Below the pieces are notes generated by a model that saw only the letters and a list, made by a program, of their open reading frames with translations, did not search any database and was not told where the DNA came from. From contig NZ_JANUGU010000009.1 of assembly GCF_024753145.1 (NCBI RefSeq), positions 124,001-188,000 of the forward strand: a DNA stretch of 64,000 nt, read 5' to 3'. A program made the position numbers and the translations under genes. The stretch is from Massilia terrae. GTDB lineage: Bacteria; Pseudomonadota; Gammaproteobacteria; Burkholderiales; Burkholderiaceae_D. Of the stretch, positions 41,444 to 49,774 are shown piece after piece (position 1 is the first letter of the stretch; each line of letters begins with the position of its first letter).

Positions 41444-41967
41444 GCGCCACCTCCTCCAACCGGCAGTGCGAACGCAGGCGGAAAATTGCTCGCGTGTCTG
41501 TCGGGCCAGCCAAGCTTGATGACGATTGGTGCGCCGATGGAAGCGTCGCAGTTCCACGCCAGCGGTGTGGCGGCGGCATCGCGGCAGACGCGCAGCCTGG
41601 CCCGCGGGAAGGCATCGTGCAGCGCACGGGCGGTTTCGAAGGCGTCAAAGCTTGCGAGGTCGGATGGACTGCAGTTGGCATCGCCAAAGCACGTCGTGGC
41701 AGCTGCTCCGGGCGCTGCGCCGCCGTCGATATCCAGCCGCAGATACGGGTTGGATGTATCGGGCAAGGACATGGCGGCCGGGTTGGCGCGCATGCGTTCG
41801 GCGAGCGAGGCGGCGATCAGCAGCGCGCTGGATCGCTGGGTGGCGTCGGTGTGCAGGGCACGCGCCTTCGCCTGAATGCTGGCTGCGCCGAGAAGGCCGA
41901 CTGTGAGCACGAAGAGTGCTACCAGCACCTCGATCAGCGTGAAGCCGGCAGGCGAATGGGCGCGCAC
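41440..41967 (-). CDS. pilV: PilV-family minor pilin
   Basis: This 175-residue prepilin starts at GTG with a near-perfect AGGAGGTGAT 6 nt upstream: MRAHSPAGFTLIEVLVALFV, a G-F site with Glu+5, and VLTVGLLGAASIQAKA as in PilV. The globular region has two Cys pairs (TTCFGDANCS; RVCRDAAATPLAWNC). It is the first gene of pilV-pilW-pilX-pilE-fimT. A weak promoter (TTGACC at 42056-42051, 17 nt, TATCGC) faces it. No pilY1 gene is present in the cluster. Confidence 0.88.
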   Translation of the reverse strand: MRAHSPAGFTLIEVLVALFVLTVGLLGAASIQAKARALHTDATQRSSALLIAASLAERMRANPAAMSLPDTSNPYLRLDIDGGAAPGAAATTCFGDANCSPSDLASFDAFETARALHDAFPRARLRVCRDAAATPLAWNCDASIGAPIVIKLGWPDRHASNFPPAFALPVGGGGA

Positions 41968-42099
41968 GATATCACCTCCTCAGGGAACGCGCGGCACGGC
42001 GCCGCGTGAGGTGAGAAGGTATCAAGCGCGATAGATAGGGAACTGAGGTGGGTCAACCGTGCGCGGGTTGAGGCGCAGCGTAGAAGGTGCGAGCGGTCT

Positions 42100-42128
42100 A
42101 TGGATCCCCGCCTGCGCGGGGACGACGG
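42100..42128. repeat. Single REP-like half element
   Basis: One palindromic unit, ATGGATCCCCGCCTGCGCGG followed by GGACGACGG, lies between nrdR (3' end) and pilV (5' side). It is the same unit as at 18.45 kb and 50.87 kb, without its inverted partner. Confidence 0.65.
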
Positions 42129-42156
42129 TATCACAGCTAACGGGGTACGGAGGCGC

Positions 42157-42615
42157 TTACTTGCGCGCCTGCCCCATCTCCGCAATCGCTTCCTGGAACT
42201 CGGCCAGGTCTTCGAAGTTCTTGTAGACCGACGCGAAGCGGATGTAGGCGATCTTGTCGAGGCGTTTGAGTTCCTGCATCACCAGCTCGCCGACATAGCC
42301 CGAATCGACCTCGCGCTGCCCGCTGTTGAGCAGCTTCTCCTCGATCGAAGAGATGGCCGTGTCGATCTGCGCCGCCGACACCGGCCGCTTGCGCAGCGCC
42401 AGCATCAGGCTGCTGCGCAGCTTGGACGATTCGAACTCGGTGCGGCTGCCGTTCTTCTTGACGATGATCGGCATCGACAGCTCCACCCTCTCGTAGGTGG
42501 TGAAGCGCTTGTCGCATTGGGTGCAGCGGCGGCGCCGGCGAATGGTGTCACCCTCCTCCGATACGCGCGTATCGAGGACCTGCGTGTCTTCGTGATGGCA
42601 GAAGGGACATTTCAT
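42157..42615 (-). CDS. nrdR: Transcriptional repressor NrdR
   Basis: This is a 152-residue repressor of ribonucleotide reductase genes. The N-terminal zinc ribbon has C3, C6, C31, C34 (MKCPFCHHED; RRRCTQCDKRFTTYE). The ATP-cone follows at about 49-139 (PIIVKKNGSRTEFESSKLRS). Length and motifs are standard. It lies downstream of glyA (about 46 nt, with a hairpin between), the order seen throughout Burkholderiales. Confidence 0.97.
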   Translation of the reverse strand: MKCPFCHHEDTQVLDTRVSEEGDTIRRRRRCTQCDKRFTTYERVELSMPIIVKKNGSRTEFESSKLRSSLMLALRKRPVSAAQIDTAISSIEEKLLNSGQREVDSGYVGELVMQELKRLDKIAYIRFASVYKNFEDLAEFQEAIAEMGQARK

Positions 42616-42633
42616 AAGCTGCGCCGCTCAAAT

Positions 42634-42654
42634 GGGGCCGCGCGCGGCGGCCCC
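42634..42654 (-). terminator. GC-rich hairpin between glyA and nrdR
   Basis: Minus-strand GGGGCCGCCGCGCGCGGCCCC forms a strong stem and is followed only by a weak ATTTGA. It may attenuate readthrough from glyA into nrdR rather than terminate fully. Confidence 0.4.
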
Positions 42655-42661
42655 GTACGGG

Positions 42662-43909
42662 TTACGAAGCGTAGACCGGGAACGCGTCGGTCAGCCTCTT
42701 CACTTCCGCCTTGACGCGCTCGATGGTGGCGGCGTCATGCGGGTTGTCCAGCACGTCCGCGATCAGGTTGCCGACCTTGATGGCCTCGGCTTCCTTGAAA
42801 CCGCGGGTGGTGAACGCCGGGCTGCCCAGGCGGATGCCCGAGGTGACGAACGGCTTCTGCGGATCGTTCGGGATGCCGTTCTTGTTGCAGGTCATGTGCG
42901 CCTGGCCCAGGATCGCCTCGGCTTCCTTGCCGGTCAGGTTCTTGGCGCGCAGGTCCACCAGCATCACGTGCGACTCGGTGCCGCCCGAGACGATGCGCAG
43001 GCCGCGCGCGATCAGGGTGTCGGCCAGCGCCTTGGCGTTCTTCACCACCTGCTTCTGGTATTCCTTGAACTCCGGCGACAGCGCTTCCTTGAACGCGACC
43101 GCTTTACCGGCAATGACGTGCATCAGCGGACCGCCCTGGATGCCCGGGAAGATCGCCGAGTTGATGGCCTTTTCGTGCTCGGCCTTCATCAGGATGATGC
43201 CGCCGCGCGGGCCGCGCAAGGACTTGTGGGTGGTCGAGGTGACGAAGTCGGCGTGCGGCACCGGGTTCGGGTATTCGCCGGCGGCGATCAGGCCGGCGTA
43301 GTGCGCCATGTCGACCATGAAGTAGGCGCCGATTTCCTTGGCGATGCGGGCGAAGCGCTCGAAGTCGATGCGCAGCGAGAAGGCCGACGCGCCGGCGATG
43401 ATCAGCTTGGGCTTGTGCTCGCGCGCCAGGCGTTCCATCTGCTCGTAGTCGATGTCTTCCTTGTCGGTCAGGCCGTAGGAGATCACGTTGAACCACTTGC
43501 CCGACATGTTCAGCGCCATGCCGTGGGTCAGGTGGCCGCCTTCCGCCAGCGACATGCCCATGATGGTGTCGCCCGGCTTGAGCATGGCGAAGAACACGCC
43601 CTGGTTGGCCTGCGAGCCCGAGTTCGGCTGCACGTTGGCCGCTTCCGCGCCGAACAGCTGCTTGACACGGTCGATCGCCAGCTGCTCGGCGATGTCGACG
43701 TATTCGCAGCCGCCATAGTAGCGCTTGCCCGGGTAGCCTTCCGCGTATTTATTGGTCAGCTGCGAGCCCTGCGCTTCCATCACGGCCGGCGAGGTGTAGT
43801 TTTCCGAGGCGATCAGCTCGATGTGATCCTGCTGGCGCTGATTTTCCTTCTGGATGGCGCTGAACAGTTCCGGGTCAACCTTGGCGAGCGTGTGATCTTT
43901 TGCAAACAT
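42662..43909 (-). CDS. glyA: Serine hydroxymethyltransferase
   Basis: This 415-residue PLP enzyme interconverts serine and glycine with tetrahydrofolate. It starts MFAKDHTLAKVDPELFSAIQ at 43909, with GGAG 7 nt upstream. Hallmarks are ELIASENYTS, NKYAEGYPGKRYYGGCEYVD, VQPNSGSQAN and the PLP lysine K229 (TSTTHKSLRGPRGG), numbered as in E. coli. A ZTP riboswitch occupies the 5' leader, tying expression to folate/purine stress. nrdR follows downstream. Confidence 0.98.
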   Translation of the reverse strand: MFAKDHTLAKVDPELFSAIQKENQRQQDHIELIASENYTSPAVMEAQGSQLTNKYAEGYPGKRYYGGCEYVDIAEQLAIDRVKQLFGAEAANVQPNSGSQANQGVFFAMLKPGDTIMGMSLAEGGHLTHGMALNMSGKWFNVISYGLTDKEDIDYEQMERLAREHKPKLIIAGASAFSLRIDFERFARIAKEIGAYFMVDMAHYAGLIAAGEYPNPVPHADFVTSTTHKSLRGPRGGIILMKAEHEKAINSAIFPGIQGGPLMHVIAGKAVAFKEALSPEFKEYQKQVVKNAKALADTLIARGLRIVSGGTESHVMLVDLRAKNLTGKEAEAILGQAHMTCNKNGIPNDPQKPFVTSGIRLGSPAFTTRGFKEAEAIKVGNLIADVLDNPHDAATIERVKAEVKRLTDAFPVYAS

Positions 43910-43979
43910 GAAAAAACTCCAATCGATTAGAAACCAGGCACCGGCGCTGCAAGCCTCGTGCGGGAGCCGGATGAAGCAA

Positions 43980-44124
43980 GGCAGCCCCGCGATGCGAGAA
44001 GCACCGGTGTGGCTGCCCAGGCGAACGGCTGACGACATCTCACGTTCCCCGGTGGTATCCACCTTCCGCCGCGCCGCTGGAAACCAGATTGGGCACGGCT
44101 TTTCGCCAGTTACGTGAGACATAA
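43980..44124 (-). promoter_or_regulatory. ZTP (pfl) riboswitch controlling glyA, with expression platform
   Basis: On the minus strand the aptamer reads CTCACGTAACTGGCG, then GGTGGATACCACCGGGGAAC closed by ACGTGAG (pairs with CTCACGT), then the pseudoknot 3' domain CCGTTCGCCTGGGCA. These are the conserved pfl-motif blocks, often found before glyA, purH or folD. Just downstream, GGCAGCC (44011-44017) can pair perfectly with GGCTGCC (43980-43986), which would capture the aptamer's conserved 3' strand. That gives a mutually exclusive fold, so ZTP binding should change glyA expression. No long T-tract is seen, so a non-canonical terminator or a translational switch is possible. Confidence 0.88.
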
Positions 44125-44237
44125 ATGGAGCAAGGATTGTATGTGAAGTGGTCAATTCGTGCAACGAAGCCCACGGGCGCCGCCAGGTCGCAATTACGCT
44201 ACAATCTTGCAGCTTGAGCCACCTTGAGGATTTGAAC

Positions 44238-44990
44238 ATGATCGTTTTCATCACCGGCGCGTCGGCCGGTTTCGGCGCCGAGATGGCGCGTACTTTCGTC
44301 AAGGGCGGCCACCAGGTCGTGCTGGCCGCGCGCCGCATGGACCGGCTCCAGGCGCTGGCTGCCGAGCTGGGCGACAACGCGCTGGCGATCGAGATGGACG
44401 TGGCGGACAAGAAATCGATCGACGAGGCATTGTCGATGCTGCCGCAGTCGTGGCGCCAGATCGATGTGCTGATCAACAATGCCGGCCTGGCCCTGAACAC
44501 CCTGCCCGCGCACGAAGTGCCGCTGGAGGACTGGGAAACCATGATCGCCACCAACTGCAAGGGCCTGGTGACGATGACCCGTGCGGTGCTGCCGGCCATG
44601 GTCGAACGCGGCAGCGGCCTGATCATCAACCTGGGCTCGGTGGCGGGCCACTACCCCTACCCGGGCGGCAATGTGTACGGCGCCACCAAGGCCTTCGTCG
44701 AACAGTTCACCCTGAACCTGCGGGCCGACCTGGCCGGCACCGGGGTGCGCGCCACCAACCTGGCCCCGGGCCTGTGCGGCGGCACCGAATTCTCCAACGT
44801 GCGGCTGAAGGGCGACGACGCCGGCGCGGCCAAGGTCTACGAGGGCACCACCCCGCTGACCGCCCAGGACATCGCCGCCACCGCCTACTGGATCGCGTCG
44901 CTGCCGCCGCACATCAACATCAACAGCATCGAGATGATGCCGACCTGCCAGGGCTTCGCGCCGTTCAATATCAAGCGCGCCACGGCCTGA
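44238..44990 (+). CDS. SDR-family NADP-dependent oxidoreductase (YdfG-like)
   Basis: This is a 250-residue short-chain dehydrogenase. The nucleotide-binding loop TGASAGFGAEMA is at residues 6-17; an Arg pair (AARRMDRL) favours NADPH; NNAG is present; the catalytic triad is S134, Y147, K151 (NVYGATKAF). Similarity in style is to E. coli YdfG (3-hydroxy acid/serine dehydrogenase, malonic semialdehyde reductase). The start at 44238 follows GAGG. It is divergent from glyA, so a shared link to serine metabolism is conceivable but only inference. Confidence 0.88.
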   Translation: MIVFITGASAGFGAEMARTFVKGGHQVVLAARRMDRLQALAAELGDNALAIEMDVADKKSIDEALSMLPQSWRQIDVLINNAGLALNTLPAHEVPLEDWETMIATNCKGLVTMTRAVLPAMVERGSGLIINLGSVAGHYPYPGGNVYGATKAFVEQFTLNLRADLAGTGVRATNLAPGLCGGTEFSNVRLKGDDAGAAKVYEGTTPLTAQDIAATAYWIASLPPHININSIEMMPTCQGFAPFNIKRATA

Positions 44991-45247
44991 GTGTTCCGCG
45001 CGCGGCCGCTAAACACGCCCCCCGCGTTGCGCAAAGTTGCCGTTCGTTAGCACTTGTAACAGCGGCGACATGGGTCGTGAGAAAGTGTTACAGTCATTGG
45101 CTGTTTGGCACTTTCGGTATCAACAACGAGGGGCTGGAGGCAAGCCCGCCGGGGTTGCCCTCATGCCGAGGGCATATGTACTCCAACGTACATAAAAACG
45201 CTGAAAATGGCGTAGAATGTTGCGCAATTTCACTTATGGCAAAGCTA

Positions 45248-45652
45248 ATGCCTTCAGTTTTTGACTGGACCGTCCGGGTCTACTACGAGGATACGGACGC
45301 CGGTGGCATCGTGTACTACGCGAACTACCTGAAATTCTTCGAGCGCGCCCGCACCGAATGGCTGCGTGCCGCCGGTATCGGCCAGCAGGAACTGCTCGAC
45401 CAGCAAGGCGCCGCCTTCGTCGTCAAGCACGCCAGCATCGACTACGTGGCCCCGGCCCGCCTCGACGACGAACTCCGCCTGACCACCACGATCCGGAAAC
45501 TGGGTCGTGCTTCGGTCCAGTTTTTCCAGCAAGCCTGGCGCGGCGAGCAGTTACTGACGACCGCCCACGTAAAAGTTGGCTGTGTGGACGCGAAAACCAT
45601 GCGCCCCTCGCCCCTTCCTGACGAAGTCGCTGCTAAAATGCATGCAGCCTGA
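45248..45652 (+). CDS. ybgC: Tol-Pal-associated acyl-CoA thioesterase YbgC
   Basis: This is a 134-residue hot-dog thioesterase, exactly the E. coli length when started at 45248 (MPSVFDWTVRVYYEDTDAGG). An ATG at 45236 would add four residues; neither has a strong ribosome site. The catalytic Asp lies in YYEDTDAGGIVYYANYLKFFERARTEWL. It is the first gene of ybgC-tolQ-tolR-tolA-tolB-pal-cpoB. A possible -10 TAGAAT (45213-45218) and an upstream hairpin (GAGGCAA...TTGCCCTC near 45137-45162) precede it. Confidence 0.93.
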   Translation: MPSVFDWTVRVYYEDTDAGGIVYYANYLKFFERARTEWLRAAGIGQQELLDQQGAAFVVKHASIDYVAPARLDDELRLTTTIRKLGRASVQFFQQAWRGEQLLTTAHVKVGCVDAKTMRPSPLPDEVAAKMHAA

Positions 45653-45679
45653 CAATTACATTCGACCAAATATAAACCG

Positions 45680-46363
45680 ATGAACGCAGTGCAAGATCTT
45701 TCCTTCACTACCCTGATCGTCAACGCACACCCGATCGTGCAGCTGATCATGGTCCTGCTGCTGGCGCTCTCGGTGGTCAGCTGGACCTACATTTTCCGCA
45801 AGATGTTCGCCATCCGCGCCGCCCGCCGCCAGACCGAGCAGTTCGAACGCAGCTTCTGGGCCGGCGGCAACCTGCACACCCTGCACCAGATGGCCAGCAG
45901 CCAGCGCGACCAGAGCGGCGCCTTGGCCCGCATCTTCGAAGCCGGCATGGGCGAATTCATCAAGGGCAAGCAGGCCGCCCGCGACGCCCTCGACATCAAC
46001 GCCGTGCTGGACGGCGCCCGCCGCGCCATGCGCGCCGCCTTCCAGCGCGAGCTGGACGGGCTGGACACGCACCTGAACTTCCTGGCCTCGGTCGGCTCGG
46101 TGTCGCCGTACATCGGCCTGCTGGGCACCGTGTGGGGCATCATGAACGCCTTCCGCGGCCTGGCCAGCGTGCAGATCGCGACCCTGGCAGCGGTCGCGCC
46201 CGGCATTGCCGAAGCGCTGGTGACCACGGCGATCGGCCTGTTCGCCGCGATCCCGGCGGTGGTGGCCTACAACCGCTACACCCACGACATCGACCGCCTC
46301 GCGATCCGCTTCGAAAGCTTCGTCGAGGAGTTCTCCAACATTCTGCAGCGCCAGTCGCGCTAA
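45680..46363 (+). CDS. tolQ: Tol-Pal system proton-channel subunit TolQ
   Basis: This 227-residue inner-membrane protein (MotA/TolQ/ExbB family) has one N-terminal helix (about 14-34) and a pair of later helices (about 130-155 and 168-195), with the large cytoplasmic loop between. Conserved pieces are FLASVGSVSPYIGLLGTVWGIMNAF and the VAPGIAEALVTTAIGLFAAIPAV stretch that lines the proton path. It energises TolA with TolR. The ATG lies 27 nt after ybgC. Confidence 0.96.
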   Translation: MNAVQDLSFTTLIVNAHPIVQLIMVLLLALSVVSWTYIFRKMFAIRAARRQTEQFERSFWAGGNLHTLHQMASSQRDQSGALARIFEAGMGEFIKGKQAARDALDINAVLDGARRAMRAAFQRELDGLDTHLNFLASVGSVSPYIGLLGTVWGIMNAFRGLASVQIATLAAVAPGIAEALVTTAIGLFAAIPAVVAYNRYTHDIDRLAIRFESFVEEFSNILQRQSR

Positions 46364-46381
46364 GGACGAGGGGGACCGAGG

Positions 46382-46816
46382 ATGGCCTTTTCCGGCAGCA
46401 GCCTGCGCAGCGGGCGCACCCGCAAGCTGAAGTCCGACATCAACGTCGTGCCGTATATCGACGTGCTGCTCGTGCTGCTCATCATTTTCATGGTCACGCC
46501 GCCGGCCAACAACCCGAGCGTGATCAACCTGCCGGCCGCAGAGAAATCGGCGCTGCCGCCGGACGACTATATCCAGATCCAGATCCAGCCGAACGCGGAG
46601 ATCACGATTGGCGTGCAAGGCAAGAATTCCAGCCCGCAGGTGCGCGAGGCGAACCGCGCCGCCATCGTCGAGCGCCTGCGCGGCCTGCACGAGGAGCATC
46701 CGGACTATCCGGTGCTGATCGCGGGCGACAAGGACAGCAAGTACGACGACGTGATCCAGCTCATTTCCGAAGCCAAGAAGATGGGCATCAACCGGGTGGG
46801 CCTGGCGACCAAGTGA
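46382..46816 (+). CDS. tolR: Tol-Pal system protein TolR
   Basis: This 144-residue ExbD/TolR-family protein has a basic N-terminus, then a single helix with the essential Asp (INVVPYIDVLLVLLIIFMV) and a periplasmic domain that closes on peptidoglycan. A strong GGGGGACCGAGG lies before the ATG. It sits 18 nt after tolQ and 10 nt before tolA. Confidence 0.96.
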   Translation: MAFSGSSLRSGRTRKLKSDINVVPYIDVLLVLLIIFMVTPPANNPSVINLPAAEKSALPPDDYIQIQIQPNAEITIGVQGKNSSPQVREANRAAIVERLRGLHEEHPDYPVLIAGDKDSKYDDVIQLISEAKKMGINRVGLATK

Positions 46817-46826
46817 TGTTCGAGCC

Positions 46827-47720
46827 ATGTCAGCATTGAAGCACGCCACAGTCGGCAGCCCGTACCGGGTGCCGCCGGAACCACGCCGCTGGTCAGCGAT
46901 CCTGCTGGCCGTGGCGATGCACGCCCTGCTGGTGATCTTCCTGGTGGTCGGCATCAGCTGGCAGAACGACAAACCGGCCGCGGTCGAAGCCGAGGTGTGG
47001 GACATGAAGGTGCAGAGCGCGGCCCCGCCACTGCCGCCGCCGCAGGCCGAGCCGGAACCGCAGCCGGAAACGCCACCGCCGCCGGCGCCGAAGGTGGTCG
47101 CACCGCCGGCGCCGCCCGCGCCCGCCCCGGACATCAAGCTGCAGCAGGAGAAGAAGCACAAGGAAGAACTGCGCAAGCTGGCCGAAGAGAAGAAGGCGCG
47201 CGAGGAACAGAAGGCCAGGGAACTGGCCGAGAAGAAGGAAGCCGAGCAGAAGGCGCAGGAAGAGGAACAGAAAGCCAAGGAGCTGGCGGAGAAAAAGGCC
47301 AAGCTCAAGGCCGAGAAACAGAAAGCCGAGCAGCTGGCCAGGCTGAAGGCCCAGATGCGCCAGCAGGACATGCAGCGCATGATGGCCCAGGCCGGCGCCG
47401 GCACCAGCGGCACGGCCGCCAAGTCGACCGCGCCGCGCATGGATTCGGGCTACGAGGCGGCGATCCGGGCCAAGATCAAGAGCAACACGACGTACCCGGG
47501 CAGCACCGACCAGCCGGGCAACCCGAAGGCCTCTTTCCGTGTCGAGCAGTTGCCGACCGGCGAGATCCTGTCGGTCACGAAGATCAAGAGCAGCGGCGTG
47601 CCTTCGTTCGACGATGCGGTCGAGCGCGGCATACACAAGTCGACGCCGCTGCCCAAGAAAAAAGATGGTACGGTAGAGCGTACCCTCGTGGTGGACTTCT
47701 CCATGAAGGACATGAACTGA
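46827..47720 (+). CDS. tolA: Tol-Pal system envelope-spanning protein TolA
   Basis: This 297-residue protein has one N-terminal helix (about 25-45: LAVAMHALLVIFLVVGISW), a Pro-rich stretch, a long Lys/Glu/Ala coiled coil (about 105-180: EEKKAREEQKARELAEKKEA) and a C-terminal domain (YEAAIRAKIKSNTTYPGS, FRVEQLPTGEILSVTKIKSS) of the TonB-like TolA fold. It links TolQR to TolB/Pal. The domain order is complete; the coiled coil is shorter than in E. coli. Confidence 0.95.
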   Translation: MSALKHATVGSPYRVPPEPRRWSAILLAVAMHALLVIFLVVGISWQNDKPAAVEAEVWDMKVQSAAPPLPPPQAEPEPQPETPPPPAPKVVAPPAPPAPAPDIKLQQEKKHKEELRKLAEEKKAREEQKARELAEKKEAEQKAQEEEQKAKELAEKKAKLKAEKQKAEQLARLKAQMRQQDMQRMMAQAGAGTSGTAAKSTAPRMDSGYEAAIRAKIKSNTTYPGSTDQPGNPKASFRVEQLPTGEILSVTKIKSSGVPSFDDAVERGIHKSTPLPKKKDGTVERTLVVDFSMKDMN

Positions 47721-47745
47721 CCATCTAACGATTGCTGAGAGGCCA

Positions 47746-49008
47746 ATGAAAAAACTTCACATCCTGCTGTTTTCCGCGACTCTGCTGATGGGCACTGCCC
47801 ATGCCCAGCTGCGCGTCGAGATTTCCGGCGTCGGCAACAACCAGATCCCGGTGGCCATCGCCGCCTTCGCCGATGAAGGCATGGCCCCGCAACAGGTGTC
47901 GGCCATCATCCGCGCCGACCTCGAGCGCAGCGGCATGTTCAAGGTGATCGACGCGCGCCAGGCCATCCCGGAAACCGCGGCCGTGGATTACGGCGCCTGG
48001 AAAGCCAGCGGCGCCGACGCGCTGGTGGTGGGCAGCGTGCAGAAGCTCGCCGACGGCCGCTTCGCCGTGCGCTACAAGCTGTACGACACCGCCAAGGGCG
48101 GCCCGCTGTCGTCGATGTCGGACGCCGTGCAGCCCGAGGGCACGCGGCTGGAAGCGCACCGCATCGCCGACGACGTCTACGAGAAGCTGACCGGCGTGCC
48201 GGGCATCTTCGCCACCCGCATCGCCTACGTCGCCCAGCCGGTCCCGGGCAAGCAGTGGGAGCTGAACGTGGCCGACGCCGACGGCGAGAACGTGATCCAC
48301 GCCTTCCGCTCGCGCCAGCCGATCATCTCGCCGGCCTGGTCGCCGGACGGCACCAAGGTCGCCTACGTGTCCTACCACCAGCAAAAACCGATCATCTACG
48401 TCCAGAACCTGATCACCGGCGACGTGCGCCTGCTGTCCAACCAGAAGGGCAACAACTCGGCGCCGGCCTGGTCGCCCGACAGCCGCACCATCGCGATGGC
48501 GCTGTCGAAGGATGGCAATACCGAGATCTACACGATCGGCGCGGATGGCTCCGGCCTGCGCCGCATGACCAACAGCCCCGCGATCGATACCGAGCCGCGC
48601 TACTCTCCGGATGGGCAAACGATTTATTTCATGAGTGACCGCAGCGGGAACGCGCAAATCTACAAGATGAGCGCATCCGGCGGCGAAGCGACGCGCCTGA
48701 CCTTTGCCGGCGCGCAGAACTTCAGCCCCCGCATCTCCCCTGACGGCAAGACGCTGGCGTTCATTTCCCAGCGCAGCAACGTGTATTCCCTGTATGTGAT
48801 GGACCTGGCGAGCGGTCAGGAACTGCGGCTGGCGGACGACGCCGGAGAACCGAGTTTCGCGCCGAACGGCAAGTACATCATGTACCGGACCGGCAGTGGT
48901 GGCCAGCGCACGCTGGCCGTCGTGTCGGTCGATGGCCGGGTCAAGCAGCGACTGTCCAACCAGGCGGGAAATATCACGGAGCCCAGCTGGGGTCCTTTCA
49001 TGAAGTAA
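47746..49008 (+). CDS. tolB: Tol-Pal system periplasmic protein TolB
   Basis: This 420-residue protein has a signal peptide (MKKLHILLFSATLLMGTAHA), an N-terminal alpha/beta domain (about 25-155) and a six-bladed beta-propeller with repeats such as ISPAWSPDGTKVAYVS, NSAPAWSPDSRTIAMAL and DTEPRYSPDGQTIYFMSD. It cycles between TolA and Pal. GAGAGG precedes the ATG. Pal follows after 37 nt. Confidence 0.97.
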   Translation: MKKLHILLFSATLLMGTAHAQLRVEISGVGNNQIPVAIAAFADEGMAPQQVSAIIRADLERSGMFKVIDARQAIPETAAVDYGAWKASGADALVVGSVQKLADGRFAVRYKLYDTAKGGPLSSMSDAVQPEGTRLEAHRIADDVYEKLTGVPGIFATRIAYVAQPVPGKQWELNVADADGENVIHAFRSRQPIISPAWSPDGTKVAYVSYHQQKPIIYVQNLITGDVRLLSNQKGNNSAPAWSPDSRTIAMALSKDGNTEIYTIGADGSGLRRMTNSPAIDTEPRYSPDGQTIYFMSDRSGNAQIYKMSASGGEATRLTFAGAQNFSPRISPDGKTLAFISQRSNVYSLYVMDLASGQELRLADDAGEPSFAPNGKYIMYRTGSGGQRTLAVVSVDGRVKQRLSNQAGNITEPSWGPFMK

Positions 49009-49045
49009 GCCTTTGAAGTGCCTTTTTACAACCAGGAGAAAAACC

Positions 49046-49573
49046 ATGCGCAACATTAAGAGTGTAGCCCTCATCGCCAGCGTCGCCGCCCTGCTGTCGG
49101 CTTGCTCGACGACGACCCCGCTGAACCCGCCGAAGGTCGAAGAAAAGCCTGTCACCCCGCCGCCGGTCGTCCAGCAAGACAACCGTGAAGTGAAGCCGGT
49201 CGTCGCTCCGGAAGTCGACCCGCTGAACGATCCGAAAGGCGTGCTGGCCAACCGCAGCGTGTACTTCGATTTCGACAGCTACGCCGTGCGTGACGATGGC
49301 AAGCCGGTCGTCGAGAACCACTCGGCCTACCTGACCAAGCACACCGGCCGCAAGGTCCTGATCCAGGGTAACACCGACGAGCGCGGCGGCACCGAGTACA
49401 ACCTGGCCCTGGGCCAGAAGCGTGCCGAAGCCGTGCGCAAGGCCATGAACGCGCTGGGCGTGGCCGACGGCCAGATCGAAGCCGTCTCGCTGGGCAAGGA
49501 AAAGCCGAAGGCACAAGGCCACGACGAAGCCGCATGGGCTGAAAACCGTCGCGCCGACATCGTCTATCAGTAA
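49046..49573 (+). CDS. pal: Peptidoglycan-associated lipoprotein Pal
   Basis: This 175-residue outer-membrane lipoprotein starts MRNIKSVALIASVAALLSAC, with lipobox LSAC. The start at 49046 follows AGGAGAA. The OmpA-like domain (about 65-172) shows SVYFDFDSYAV, LIQGNTDERGGTEYNLALGQ (peptidoglycan-binding Asp/Arg region), the KRAEAVRKAMNALGV helix and ENRRADIVY. A strong inverted repeat follows the stop, so the transcript may partly end here before cpoB. Confidence 0.97.
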   Translation: MRNIKSVALIASVAALLSACSTTTPLNPPKVEEKPVTPPPVVQQDNREVKPVVAPEVDPLNDPKGVLANRSVYFDFDSYAVRDDGKPVVENHSAYLTKHTGRKVLIQGNTDERGGTEYNLALGQKRAEAVRKAMNALGVADGQIEAVSLGKEKPKAQGHDEAAWAENRRADIVYQ

Positions 49574-49596
49574 TCTGTCGGACTCGGCTGATTGAC

Positions 49597-49640
49597 ATCG
49601 GGGCGGCTTGCAGTGCAGACTGCACCCGCCCCGATTCCCA
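49597..49640 (+). terminator. Inverted repeat after pal
   Basis: A perfect 10-bp stem, ATCGGGGCGG with CCGCCCCGAT, encloses a smaller TGCAG/CTGCA stem; only a weak T-rich tail (TCCCATTTGTT) follows. It lies 23 nt past the stop. It probably reduces readthrough into cpoB. Confidence 0.6.
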
Positions 49641-49647
49641 TTTGTTA

Positions 49648-49748
49648 GAGCTTGTTTCAAAATGAGCGCAGTGAGGCGCGGCGACGAAGACAGTGCGATT
49701 GCACGGCGAGGCGCCGCAACGAAGCTGCGGTCTTTTTGAAACGGCCTC
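49648..49748. mobile_element. MITE-like element between pal and cpoB
   Basis: This stretch of about 101 bp is bounded by 15-bp imperfect terminal inverted repeats, GAGCTTGTTTCAAAA and TTTTGAAACGGCCTC (12 of 15 positions match when one is reversed). The interior is GC-rich with local inverted symmetry (GTGCGATTGCAC) and no coding potential. It interrupts the usually tight pal-cpoB junction. Mobility is inferred from structure only; no transposase is in the window. Confidence 0.55.
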
Positions 49749-49774
49749 TTAGCCCAGGATTAGAAAGAGCCACC

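Noticed and set aside
43910..44629. Possible N-terminal extension of GlyA by about 240 residues
   Set aside because: The extension crosses a ZTP riboswitch and the divergent SDR gene. The ATG at 43909 has a ribosome site and gives the standard SHMT length.
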